Shown: positions 46,149 through 57,075 of the stretch, piece after piece
Layout: every line of letters begins with the position of its first letter
Position numbering within the stretch: position 1 is the first letter of the stretch
Source: Saccharina japonica
Lineage: Eukaryota; Sar; Phaeophyceae; Laminariales; Laminariaceae
DNA: 64,000 nucleotides
Assembly (NCBI GenBank): GCA_008828725.1
Contig: MEHQ01003574.1
Location: forward strand, 932,557-996,556
Direction: 5' to 3'
Translations under genes and position numbers: made by a program
Notes under the pieces: generated by a model
The model's input: the letters and a program-made list of their open reading frames with translations, nothing else
Told to the model about the DNA's origin: nothing
The model's database searches: none

Positions 46149-46308
46149 ATCATGACCGTGGGTACCGAGGACGTGTACCCGTCTACCCGCTACTACACTC
46201 GCGTGCGTGTCCATACTCGCGTGCGTGTCCATACTCGCATTCCTACTGATATCGCGATACTAAAAACCATGTGAATGAATCCTGATATTGCTGCTATACA
46301 GGTTAATC
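46149..46308 (+). repeat. Partial duplication of the eS12 first-exon start
   Basis: TGACCGTGGGTACCGAGGAC at 46155-46174 repeats the eS12 start region at 46310-46329. Flanking phrases ACTCGCATTCCTACTGATA and CCTGAT.ATGCTGCTG are duplicated too. The upstream copy opens with ATG, but its frame departs after about nine codons and no donor fits, so it is taken as a decayed duplicate. Confidence 0.8.
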
Positions 46309-49300
46309 ATGACCGTGGGTACCGAGGACGTCGAGATGAAGGAGGAGGTGGCTGCCGAGGAGGTAGCCGCCCCGGAAGTGACCGAGGTGAAGGAGATCTC
46401 CGTGCTTGACGCCCTGAAGGAGGTGCTCAAGAAGGCCCTCATCTTCGACGGTCTCCGCCGCGGCCTCCACGAGTGAGTTGACCTGCGATGAATTAGCTAC
46501 ACCCTCAGTACAGCACGCCGAGTACCCGGCCGCTGTGTGCGAACCCCGGTTCATTTTCCTCGCATTATATCTCTGTAATGTCGGTACTTCCGAGTATTAA
46601 CCCATTCAGAACTAAAAAAAAAAGTCTCTCAACTATTTCCCAGTAGTTTGTCCTCAAATATGTGGGACCAGTTCATATCATAGTATTCAGGACCAATTAT
46701 AAATATGCTTTTAAGTAAAACAAGTGGAATATATAGGTTTTAGTGTAAGTGATAGGTCCTGATTACTATGCCCCCCCGTAAGAGAAAACCGATTCAAATG
46801 AGCACCACCACACACACGCTGACGGATACGGATCGATCTGCACATAAGCGATCGTAACGGTTTTGTACTTGGAAACCCGCCACGGTTTCCACGAGTAAAC
46901 TGCTACGAGTACGAGCTCCAGCAATACATACAACACACCCGTGGGCACCCATACGTACGAGGTGTTCTAGCCCCTTGTAAGGGACCCTATTAACTATTAA
47001 TCGTGCGTTCAGGGTGGGAAAGTGTTCGTAGAACGCACTCTCTTCTTCACGTGACATCGGGAGCTAGTGCAACGTCACTTTTCAGCATGAATTTTGACTT
47101 CGAGGCGTTCAGTCGTAATCCTACGGATGGTAGCTTCTGAAGTAGTGCGAACTCTAGGCTCGGCCATCACACTAGTTTCTCACTAAAAAGTAATGATACA
47201 AACACATGCAGTAGTAAACCACTGTTACCTGGCGTTTTGTTTTGTGTTTTTTTATCTATTTCGTGTATTCATAGTCAGGTTATAACACGTTATTTTGTTG
47301 ATGTTTTCGTCGGTATTTGTGTGTTTCGTCGGTCGCTCGCGGCCGGTCGGCCTGCCGTACACCGTTACCCCGTTTTATCCGATGCGGTCTGATTTCAGGT
47401 CGGCTGCCGTAACACTCAAAAACGGTGCTTGCATTTCTGGACAAGGCGGTAGACTATTTGTAATACAAGTAAATGGGAGGGGAAGGGGGGACTCTTGACT
47501 CGTCCAAGGTTTTGTTTGTACGAAGCCGGCCTGGCCGCCCCCCGTCCAGCGTCCTTTCCTGCACCCTTGCAAAACCTATCCCACACTCACTCAATTCAAC
47601 TAAATACGAGCCTCCCGTCAAAATTTGGGTCCGAAAATCACGTACAATCTGCATGTACTCGTATCATACGTACCTCGTAGTTCTAAAGACGATACAAATT
47701 TTCGGCTCATGTGCCAATAAACGATGCGATTTTGTTTTTAATGTTTTTTTGGTGCTGCCTTTGTTGTCTCTCTTCAGGTGCGCTAAGGCGCTCGACCGCG
47801 GATCCGCCCGCCTCTGCTGCCTGGCCAAGGACTGCGACAACCCGGAGTACGCTCAGCTCGTCCGCGCTCTCTGCGACGAGGGCGGCGTGCACCTCATCAT
47901 GGTGAGAAATGCCTTCCATCTCTCTATTTCACTCACTTGAATTGAAACCCTGTTCGGATACCCCATTTTGGGCAGAAAGCCTTCCATATCTCTCTCGCTT
48001 GAACTGAAACCCCCCTTGATGGTACTCATCATGGTGATAATAACGCCTCCCGTCTCTCTATTTTTGTCAGTTGAATCGAGAACCCGTTGTAATACCCCAT
48101 CATGGTGGTAAAGCCTTCCATCTTTCTCGCTTGAATCGAAACCTCCGTTATGGTACTCATCATGACGATAATAACATAATAATGCCTTGCACCTCTTTGA
48201 TCGTGTTTACGAAACGCGTTTCATCTCTCTATTAACCCTTATAGGACTGGAGTCCCGTTTTGGAGACAAATCACTTAGAATTAGACTGGTTTGTCCCCAA
48301 AACGGGACTGCAGTTCTAAAAGGGTTAAAGGAAACAACGTTATGATATTCAGCATGGTTATGATAACGCCTTCCATCTCTCTTACTTCTCTCACTTGAAT
48401 CGACACCCCGTTATGATGCCCCATCATGGTGAGAAAGCCTTCCATCTCTTTCTCTCGGGTGAATCAAACCCCCGTCATGATACTTATCGTCGTGTGAAAA
48501 CTTCCACATGGCTTGAACAAAACCTCCGTAACGACGCTTAATATAGTAGGAATAACGCCTTCCATCTCCTTGTCTCACTTAAAAGTGAAATCCCCGTTAC
48601 CCACCGCAGTACACGTGCTAAAATTGGAACCCAACTATTTTTCACGTGTCGACCTGTTCTTACGGTTTTCCTTTTTCGGCGTGTTTTATTTATGCAGGTG
48701 GACACCCGCCTGGAACTCGGACAGTGGGCTGGCCTCTGCAAGATTGGCCCCGAGGGAGAGGCGAACAAGATCGTCAAGTGCTCTTGCGCTGTGGTGAGAA
48801 GAAATGTTGTGTTGATGGTGCTCGATTTTTTATTTTTTTTCTCATTTTCCCCGAATTATGGATGATTTTTTGTTGAATTTGTACCCGTTTGTCAGATTTT
48901 GATTCCGAGTGTAATTTATTTAGTGTATCATACATACGTCAGGGGCGTTATCGCAGCCTTGTCGTTCGTTTGTCACAGAGAGTAATCTCATCGCCATAAT
49001 TTAGTTTTTTTGGTCAAAAGATAGACTTTGCGTTGGAGGAAGGGTGCCGCAGGAAAAAAATGGAATGTAATACGTAACTGAAGCCAATCGCCCTGTAGGC
49101 AATGAATATGAGTGGAATCAGCTTGGGTGCTTACGCATCAGAGCGTGCAAGCGTAAATTGTATGAACGGCATGGCAAGGTTGTTGGTGTCTATATGTGAT
49201 ACACGTACCTAGTAGCATTTTGTTCAACTTGTCGGCATGGCGCCCGGAAAAAAAGCGTGGGGCGGACGTGGGCTTTCCGTGCGCTCGAGCAAAATTACTC

Positions 49301-49826
49301 TTAGGACAGTGGCAAGGGTGGGGGGGTGCCTTTTACATTTTAGTTACTCGTGCATGTGAGCTGTAAGCGTTTTCCCCGGAGCGGTATTTCGTCATTTGCT
49401 TGACGTTTGAGTGTCGAATCACCTGTGGAGTCCTCTCCATATACCCGTTCGCTGCGTCGCATCGTTTTATTTGTCTTGCTTGACGTTGATCACCGTGAAG
49501 ATTCAACTCATCGCACAGCGTGGTGCGTCAGTATCTTGACCTGAACTCTTGTGCGAGCTACCAATTTTTTCTCACGTCCTTTTCCCAAATAGTTCTAGCC
49601 CAAAAACGCGGTGATTGCAGTTCTACTGTGGATGCAGTGGTTAAACATGTTGGGTCTCCATTCGTGCGCCCCCTCTTCCGTTCTCACGCTTATCCATTCT
49701 CCCGCTCTGTCCCACGCTATCGAATTGCGTCCTGTTACGTTTGTTTGCTTGCAGGTGACCGACTACGGAGAGCAGACCCAGGCCCTCAACGTCCTCCTCG
49801 AGCACCTCAAGAAGGGCGGCGACTAA
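46309..49826 (+). CDS. RPS12: 40S ribosomal protein eS12, four coding exons
   Basis: Exons 46309-46472, 47778-47901, 48698-48793, 49755-49826 (TAA 49824-49826). Splice phases are 2, 0, 0, all with AG/GT borders; 151 residues. After an acidic N-terminal extension ([14 protein letters not shown]...) it reads [20 protein letters not shown], then [55 protein letters not shown] and a C-terminal LEHLKKGGD. This is the eL8/Gadd45-like fold of eS12, a small-subunit beak protein. It is about 19 residues longer than the human form, all in the N-terminal extension. An acceptor-like TATACAG at 46294-46300 suggests a 5'-leader intron, but the start at 46309 is independent of that. Confidence 0.97.
46598..46680. 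mobile_element. TTAA MITE family A, truncated
   Basis: TTAACCCATTCAGAACT opens a family A copy in eS12 intron 1. It fades after GTGGGACCAGTTC. Confidence 0.6.
47902..48560 (+). repeat. Tandem array made from the eS12 exon 2 end and donor
   Basis: The intron after exon 2 holds about eight imperfect copies of a 60-80-base unit: CATCATGGTGAGAAAGCC, TTCCATCTCTCTC, CTTGAATCGAAACCCCGTTA. The first seven bases, CATCATG, are the end of exon 2 (47895-47901), and GTGAGAAA is its donor. The copy at 48422-48436 repeats CATCATGGTGAGAAA exactly; others are at about 48027, 48098 and 48157. A family B MITE (48233-48328) splits the array. Confidence 0.9.
48233..48328. mobile_element. TTAA MITE family B inside the eS12 intron array
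   Basis: A perfect-ended copy: TTAACCCTTATAGGACTGG to TAAAAGGGTTAA, with complementary GTCCCGTTTTGG/CCAAAACGGGAC arms. It interrupts the tandem array of eS12 intron 2, so it is younger than that array. Confidence 0.8.
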
Positions 49827-50424
49827 AAAAAGCCTCGGCGTGCTTTGCTGCTTTCGATAGCAGTGTAGCAATCGTATCGGGGGTATCTTTCCTCGAGGGT
49901 TTGCTCTACTGCTGTTTTGGTAGCGGGTACGCGGTAGTAGCTGGTCGTGGTATCTGCAAGCAGAATGGCTGCTCTTGAGGAGTGGACATCGGCTGTTACA
50001 GGCTTGTTGCTTGCAGGAGGAGTCGGTGTTGTCGAGTGATCTCACGGAGCTAATCGGTTTTCTTCCACATTTTTTATTTTATCTTCGTCGGGTCTCTTTT
50101 CATCGAGAGGTTCCGGGATTTTCTTTGTCCTGCCTTGTAGTTTTACCAACTTCTGCAAGGCGTTTCTGTTTCGTGAGCTTCACTGCTGTTGTCGCCGGTT
50201 GACGGTATGGCAAGACACAACACCATTATTAAACACCGCCTGAGGGGCATTCCTATACGTACATGCACTACACATACATCCTGTACAAATTGCATCCTAG
50301 CCCTGGTGGTGTACTTCGTATGAAGACTATTAATAGTTACATACAAGAAATATTGACGATACGAAGTATACGGTTGTCGCAGCTGTGCAATGATGATGCG
50401 ATTCTGGTACTCGTACTAGACTGA

Positions 50425-50640
50425 AAAATTCCGTTATGCTACAGATCCAACTCAGGAAACATGTGCTACAGTCGTAGATCGTGCAGACTAAACGGGTCCC
50501 ACCCAGCAACATGATGAGCTAAATCATACAAATCATACAAGATCGGGAATAGATCTGCCCTGAAAGGTCTACTGCTCATTTTTAGATCATGAAGTGATGG
50601 TCGACCATCTGTCCGGGGTGTGGTTTTGACCCGTCATCAA
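50425..50640. repeat. GATCTAGATCAT family repeat
   Basis: Contains CCAACTCAGGAAACATGTGC and GGTCCCACCCAGCAACATGA. It lies downstream of eS12. Confidence 0.55.
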
Positions 50641-50821
50641 TCCAGAACGCTCTTGCATGCCATTAATTAAGGTAAAGAGGTGATGGCCCCAACCCAAAAT
50701 CTGATCTTGTCAAAAACAATCTCGCAAGGCGCATGGCTTACGTAAAGTCATGTTGCAGAAGAAATAATTGCATAACGACCAATTTGGGTTATTGAGGAGC
50801 TCCATCCTTCAGAAAATACAG

Positions 50822-50992
50822 CAGTACAGCACACATAATAAGAAACATGCCAATAAGAAAGCCAGGCTCAGATTTAGAAGAAAGTAAGAAATCCGGGTGT
50901 AATATTGAAATCAGTGTGGAAAGCACCCACTCTCTAAGAAGAAATCTAGCCTGGACCAGATTCCTGTTTCTTATTTGGCGTCCTGTAATGTA
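50822..50992. repeat. AATAAGAAA fold-back repeat, copy 3
   Basis: Third copy of the family, in the gap between eS12 and the RNase H gene. It has an extra AATAAGAAA at the left and ends in TTTCTTATTTGG. Confidence 0.55.
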
Positions 50993-52073
50993 TTTGCCTT
51001 ACAAGGCAAAAAACATGGTACCCCCCCATCGCAGAACGCCTCTTGTCATGGACGCGTGCGTGTACCCACTGATGTACTGTTTTCTGTCGGACTACACACA
51101 CGTTGCGAAAGTTAACTACTGGGATATAAACTGCCCAAGCTATTTCAACTTACTTTATTCAGCAAAAGAAACAGAGGGGTGTCCGATTGGAATCATTTTG
51201 CGGCAAACGTACATAGAGGAAACAGTATCATGAGAATGTAACACCATCAACGACAACAAAAGCAACAGCAACGAGTCAACATCAGCAAACCACGACTGGC
51301 TCCACCGAGTCGCTGGGCAAGCGCGGCGCCGATTCGGATGTTGGCGGGCAGAGAAAGGAGGACAGGGATGTCCGTTTTCGTGTCTCCGCGTCGCCTGTTT
51401 ATCGAGGAAGTCGGGATAAGAAAGTCACGTGGCACATACACACTGGTGTACAACAAAAAAACGAACCTTATGCCGTGCTCGAAGACCAACCGCTGCTACT
51501 GGAGCGAAAATAAGTGCAAAGGGACAATCGGTTTAATAAATTAACCAGTCTGCCTGAATTTCGAGAGAAAACAGAACGAGCGCCCTAACGCCATTATTAT
51601 AGCCGGTAAAAGACGTTCGTGCATAAATCGGAAATCAAACTATCAAGAACCATTTTACGATTTCGATGTCCATTGACTCATGTGATCGAGGCTAGGGCTG
51701 TGAAAATCGGAGCGAAATCATTGTTTCCCCCGACATTGTTTGCCTCTGCAAGTCCCAAACTTGCTTGCCTTGACTGGATGTCTTCCGAACATACACGACA
51801 TGAAACATGTGGGCCAAGAGGATGAAATTTTCTTTATTTCCGAGAGAGGTAAAAATACCGCCTCCACATTTATTATACCAGACAGAGTGGTATCATACAC
51901 ATCGATCGGTGGGCAAAATCATACAACTTTCCCTACTTCCGAGGGGTAAACATGACGCCTCCACATCTATACCAAGAATATTGGATACCATTATTATGTA
52001 CGTAAGCGACCTGCTTGTTGGGGTGAAAATCACCATGTCCTGCCGTCGACACCAACGTAATACTCGTAGGAAA

Positions 52074-52437
52074 ACGCATGCTACGCTGGTACAGGTGCAC
52101 CATTTTTTGTTTGGAGGGTGGTCACTTAAGGAGCTCTGTGTACCTCAACCAAAAACTGATCCTGGAGAAAATAAAAGTGCCATGTGCGACATGCCCGATG
52201 AAAAATAATCCCAGATGGCCGAAGTATATTACGGAATTGCATCACAATAATTAAATTCGGACGCTTTTGGGTTAACCCCGTAAGAACTGGTCCCACGAAC
52301 TTGGGGACAAATTACTTGGAATTAGTGTGGGACATTTTTTTTCAGCTCTGAATGGGTTAAGGAGCCCTGCCCGTCGTTCCGAAAACGGTCCAGCCAAAAA
52401 GTGCTACGTACCTCTAGATCGTATATAGCAAGCGTCG
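52074..52437 (+). mobile_element. Family E MITE carrying a TTAA MITE
   Basis: The family E frame is interrupted exactly at GGGTTAA|GGAGCCC by a family A element at 52272-52360 (TTAACCCCGTAAGAACTGG to AATGGGTTAA). Comparison with 31856-32103 shows duplication of TTAA only. Confidence 0.8.
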
Positions 52438-52719
52438 GAACGAAGCCTAAAACTATTGACAACCAATGCGTCGGTAATTTTTATTTAGGCTTCTAAACCC
52501 CGATTCCAACACAATGAATTGCAGTTGTCAGTGTCTAGTCGTCGCCCTGCCGCGATGCGTGCAGCGCAATCAACCCTTGTATAAATACATAAATACATAA
52601 ATACCCATACCACAAAAGAGTGTGAGTCTATTCGAGTCTATGTCCGAGCAGTTTATCCTCAAAGCATTGGCGCAGTTGTTACAACTAACGCCTTTAGAAC
52701 GACGCAACGTATTGGAGGG

Positions 52720-52965
52720 GGGGGGGGGGGTACTCATGTCGTACACGGCCGTAGTCGTACCACCGTAGACCCTCGCATCCTTACAATGCCGGGACGGAGC
52801 ACGTTGGGTTTTCACCAACCAGGCAGACATTGCTTGCACCAAGCGCGAAGCGCCGTGAGGTATTGGGCGAGTCGCATGGAGGGTGAGCTGGGGGGGGGGT
52901 ACTCATGTGTTGCTTGCCTTAGTCGTTTGACCAGTGACCACGCATCCCTTTCGAGACGGAGCTAA
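52720..52965. repeat. G-tract-led dispersed repeat with LINE-tail end
   Basis: A G-run leads into GTACTCATGTCGTACACGGC, CCTCGCATCCTTACAATGCC, GGGTTTTCACCAACCAGG and GCACCAAGCGCGAAGCGCCG. It then continues directly into the GCATCCCTTTCGAGACGG tail found in the LINE fragment. Related copies: 36780-37032, 40075-40200, 53925-54125, 56003-56145, and two in reverse at 62430-62690. Confidence 0.7.
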
Positions 52966-53134
52966 GGAAACTACATGGCACTGGAGTTGAACGAGTTTTT
53001 AGCACAGCGAAACGTCTTTAAAACACCGCTACTACTCGTTACCTTCGCCTCTACATACATGGGGCCACACCACTGGAACCAGAGTTGAACGCTATTTGCT
53101 ACTTGGATGTAGAGTTGAATTACGTCACAGCCAG

Positions 53135-53585
53135 GACGCGTGCTAACCGATAGAGGTATATAGGTATACCTTTTTTTGGCTAAAACGATTTCTGAATGAC
53201 GGGGCTCCTTAACCCCTTGAGAACCGAAAATAATGCCCCACACTAATTTCAGGTAGTTTGTCCCCAAATTCGTGGGACCAGTTCTTAAGGGGTTAACCCC
53301 AAAATCGATGGAAATTCGTACTTGGGTTACTTTTTTTTCAATTTCATACTTAACCCTTTTAGGACTGCAGTCCCCGTTTGGGGGACAAACCACTCAAATT
53401 ATAAGTAATTTGTCCCCAAAACGGGACTCCAGTCCTAAAGGGGTTAAGCCATGGGATTGTTCATCTGGCAGCAGCTTCAGTTTTCTCTAAAACCATTTTT
53501 TGGGTGAGATATAGAGCTCCTCAAGTGATAAGTGACCACCCTTATAAGGCAAGAACATGGTGCACCTCTACCGAAAAATGCGTCG
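53135..53585 (-). mobile_element. Family E MITE carrying two TTAA MITEs
   Basis: A minus-oriented copy (ACGCGTGCTAACCGATAGAG at its plus-strand left). Family A sits at 53209-53296 in the same TTAA used at 52272. Family B sits at 53350-53447 (TTAACCCTTTTAGGACTGC to TAAAGGGGTTAA). Confidence 0.8.
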
Positions 53586-53715
53586 CAGAGTAGTGGCAAA
53601 AGAGTCAAGGCAGGATTAAAAACGCGCAAAACCGTTTTATTTTAAAAGAAATCAACGGCTCTCATTTGGAACCAACGGCTCTCATCTTCCGCCCGGTCCA
53701 ACGTCACGGCGGATA

Positions 53716-55558
53716 CTAGCGGCGGGCACTAGTGGACTCCCTCGCATCCATGGCGACATTAGCAAGGGTGTCTGCTCGGTCGTTCAACGCTCGCGCGATA
53801 TGCTCCAAGTTAAGGTCGTCGAAGTATTCCGCCAACAGTTTTGCTTTCTTGTACAGGGGGCGCATCTTCGGGCTCGACACCTACCGTCATCCGCCATGCC
53901 GGCGAGGGGGGCAGAGGAGGTGGGTGGGGGGGGTGTACTTCATATTCATGCACGGCCGTAGTCGTCGTACGACCATAGACCCTCGCATCCCTACAATGCC
54001 GGGACGGAGCATGTCGGGTTTTCACCGACCAGACAAGACACTGTTAGCACCAAGCGGGGGGGGCATACTCATGTGTTGCTTGCCTTAGTCATTTGACCAT
54101 TGGCCACGCATCCCTTTCGAGACGGAGCAGGAAATATGGGGGATGGTGGGGGGAGTTGAGGGGGTGGAGGGGGGGGTCGGGGAGGGGGGATGCGGTGGCA
54201 AAATTATCAACGCATCGTATAAAGCCGGTCGCCCCGGTGGTCTAGTGGTTAACCTCGAATACTACTATTAAATAACAGCGTCGTACGTATGAGGACTGGG
54301 ATTCAAATAAATCCCGGCGGGTTCGTACAAACAAATGTGCCCTTTTCTCATCACGGAAAGCGCGAGAGCGTGAGCTAGCAAATTCGAGGAAAACCGACTA
54401 GCAGTGGGAAGGCGTTTCCTTCGCCATTTCCTTTCGAAGCGGTGTTACACGCCACTCTGTACGAGTTATTGTTTTTTTTCCCAACCATCACTTCTACTTT
54501 CCAGCCTTCTAGACAAAAACCGCGGTCCCGGGTGTCTTCCCTTCTCCATCTCGGTACTCGTACCTACTACCTCCATTTTTATGGAGCATAAAGTAGCATA
54601 ATGGTTTTGTTGTTTTCATTCAAGTAGAGCATAATTGGCCTTTTCTGGCATATCTATTTTTTTCCCCATCCCAATTATTATCTTCGCCCTTCTGTCTTTC
54701 TCCCTCCCTAGTCGTAACTCAGATCCGGGGTCACAAAGTAGGCTCCTCTCCCTCCTCCCCCACTGCGGTTCTTGCCTTGATTTTCATCGCGCAGAGGGTT
54801 CAGCATTCCCAACGCTCGTCGATCTTCATCGATTTTTGCTAACTCACGCTCTCGCGCTTTCCGCTATAGTCAAGATATTGCGAGAAAAAGTCCCTACGAG
54901 CATGCACTCGGGGGGGCTCCAACTCACGATTTCGACTCTAACAAGCTTCGTGGTTACCTGCTAGCCTACCGGGGCGACAGGCTTAATGAAGGAGCATAAT
55001 TGGACTTTTTCTGGGGTAAAACGGGCATAACCGAGGGCGAATGTTAAGAAGGCATACAGCGAAATAGAAGAAAAGCCCCATAATTTTTGGGGGAAAAGAG
55101 AATCATTCATGTAAGCCTACCGGTGCGCAGCTACGAAAGGAAGGGTATGGTGAGTTCTGCTGCCCCCCCCCTCCCCCCCCCCCCCGCCCTCCTTTTACCT
55201 TGTAGTTTTCCCCCATTCATTTGTTGAATTGCACGAGTTTCGAGTCTCCTGCCATCGGACAGTTTCTCGAGGCACCGTCGTCGGCGCGGTGGCATCAAAA
55301 GGGGGGGGGGGGGCAGCAGCGGTAAGAGGTGCCATAGTAGCAGCAGCAGCAGCAATATCAACAGCAGCAGCAACATCAAGTAGCAGCAACAGCAGCAACA
55401 CTATTTAACAGCAGCTACATTGAACAACAGCAGTACTAGAAGCGGCAACAGCGACAGTAGCAGCAGCAACAGCATGAAATAACAGGATTATTAGAAGCAG
55501 TGACAGCGACAAGAGCAGCAGCATCAACACTAACAGCAACATCAACAACAACAGCAGC

Positions 55559-55622
<64 letters not shown>

Positions 55623-57039
55623 CCACCTATACACAACGACGGCGGAAACACGGGGCATTCCACAGGACACACCTGTGCGCATCTTTACGTATTACGAGGA
55701 CTTCTTCTTCACTTCTGCTATCATAGTTGGTAGCTGGCTACCAGGGGCGTACCTTTATTCCCAATTCCTTCGCCCCGCGGAGGCCCTCGATCAGGCCCGA
55801 GTACTCCGCCTCGTTATTGGTGGACGCCTGCCCTACCCAAACGCTGCTACTCCAGACCTCCTCGCGTCTCCCACCCTCGCCCAACCTGTTCCACAATACA
55901 CATGCACATGGCGTCGGTACGACAAAGCAACAAATCGACACGGATAGTGGCCACGGCAAGTCGTAGGGAAGGCGGAAGGGGGGCAGCGACGGAGGGAAGG
56001 AGCGAGGGGGGTGCACTTCATTTTGATGCATGGCCGTAGTCATATGACCATAGACCCTCGCACCCCTACAATACCGGGACGGAGCATGTCGGGTTATCAC
56101 CCACCAGGTAGGCATTGCTAGCACCAAGCGCGAAGCGCCGTGAGGAAGGGAGGGGGCGGTTATTATTTCGGGAAAAGCGAAACAAAGGCTACGGTGGTAG
56201 AGCTCCAGACCAATACGTAACGCGAGTAGGTTACAAAAAATGTGATACGAACTCTAGAACGCCCTCGCTCGGACCCCCGCACACTCTCTCCATTCGCGGC
56301 CACCACCACCACCACCACCACCACCACCACCACCCCTGACACCACCACCACTTACTACCGCCACCGCCACCGTCATCGCACCGACAAAACAAAGACACAA
56401 TGCCAACAACAACAACAACAACACCACCACGATACCCTCCATCAAAAACCACAACCACAAAAAAAACAACACCATAAATAAAACCGCGCGTTGCTGCCGC
56501 ACCTGTACAGCACGGCCCCGGCACCGCTCGGCCCAGGGTTCCCCCTCGAACCCCCATCAAACTGCATCATGTACGAGGACGGGTTAGCTCGAGGTGGTGG
56601 CGCGGCCATCGGTTTCTCCTTCTTCGCCGAACCGGACATCGCCCTAACCGATGCCGCTCTTGATACCAGCGGCGTCGCCGCCGCCGCCGACGCCGCCACC
56701 ACCCCCGATGCGGAAGCGCCCCTCTCCCTTGCCCCCAGCGTTTTCCCGTTACCCCCCCCCCCTCCGCCTGCCGACACCACGCGGGGAGAAGCGGGGCGGG
56801 CTACCGCGCGGCGGACCCCCTCGGCGGTGTGTCTCCTGGCCTCGCCGCTACCGCTACCGCTAAAGCTGCCGCTGCCGCCGACATCGTCACCGCCGTTGTC
56901 ATTCCCACTGGTACTGCTCCCACAATTGCTAGTGCTGCTGGTGTTGCTGCTGCTGCTGCTACTGTGCCTGCTGCTGTTGCCATTGCTGCTGCTACTGCTG
57001 CTGCTTCTGCTGTGCCTGCTACTGCCACTAGTAGTGGTT

Positions 57040-57075
<36 letters not shown>

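Larger units (their letters stand above)
49827..53715. other. Intergenic: eS12 3' flank and nested MITEs
   Basis: No gene was recognised. Contents are repeats listed separately: the GATCTAGATCAT family (50425), the AATAAGAAA element (50822), two family E composites (52074, 53135) and G-tract repeats (52720). A small frame at 51338-51544 has no recognisable motif. Confidence 0.6.

Noticed and set aside
55405-55672. Poly-leucine and poly-valine frames
   Set aside because: They come from the (AAC)n triplet tract.
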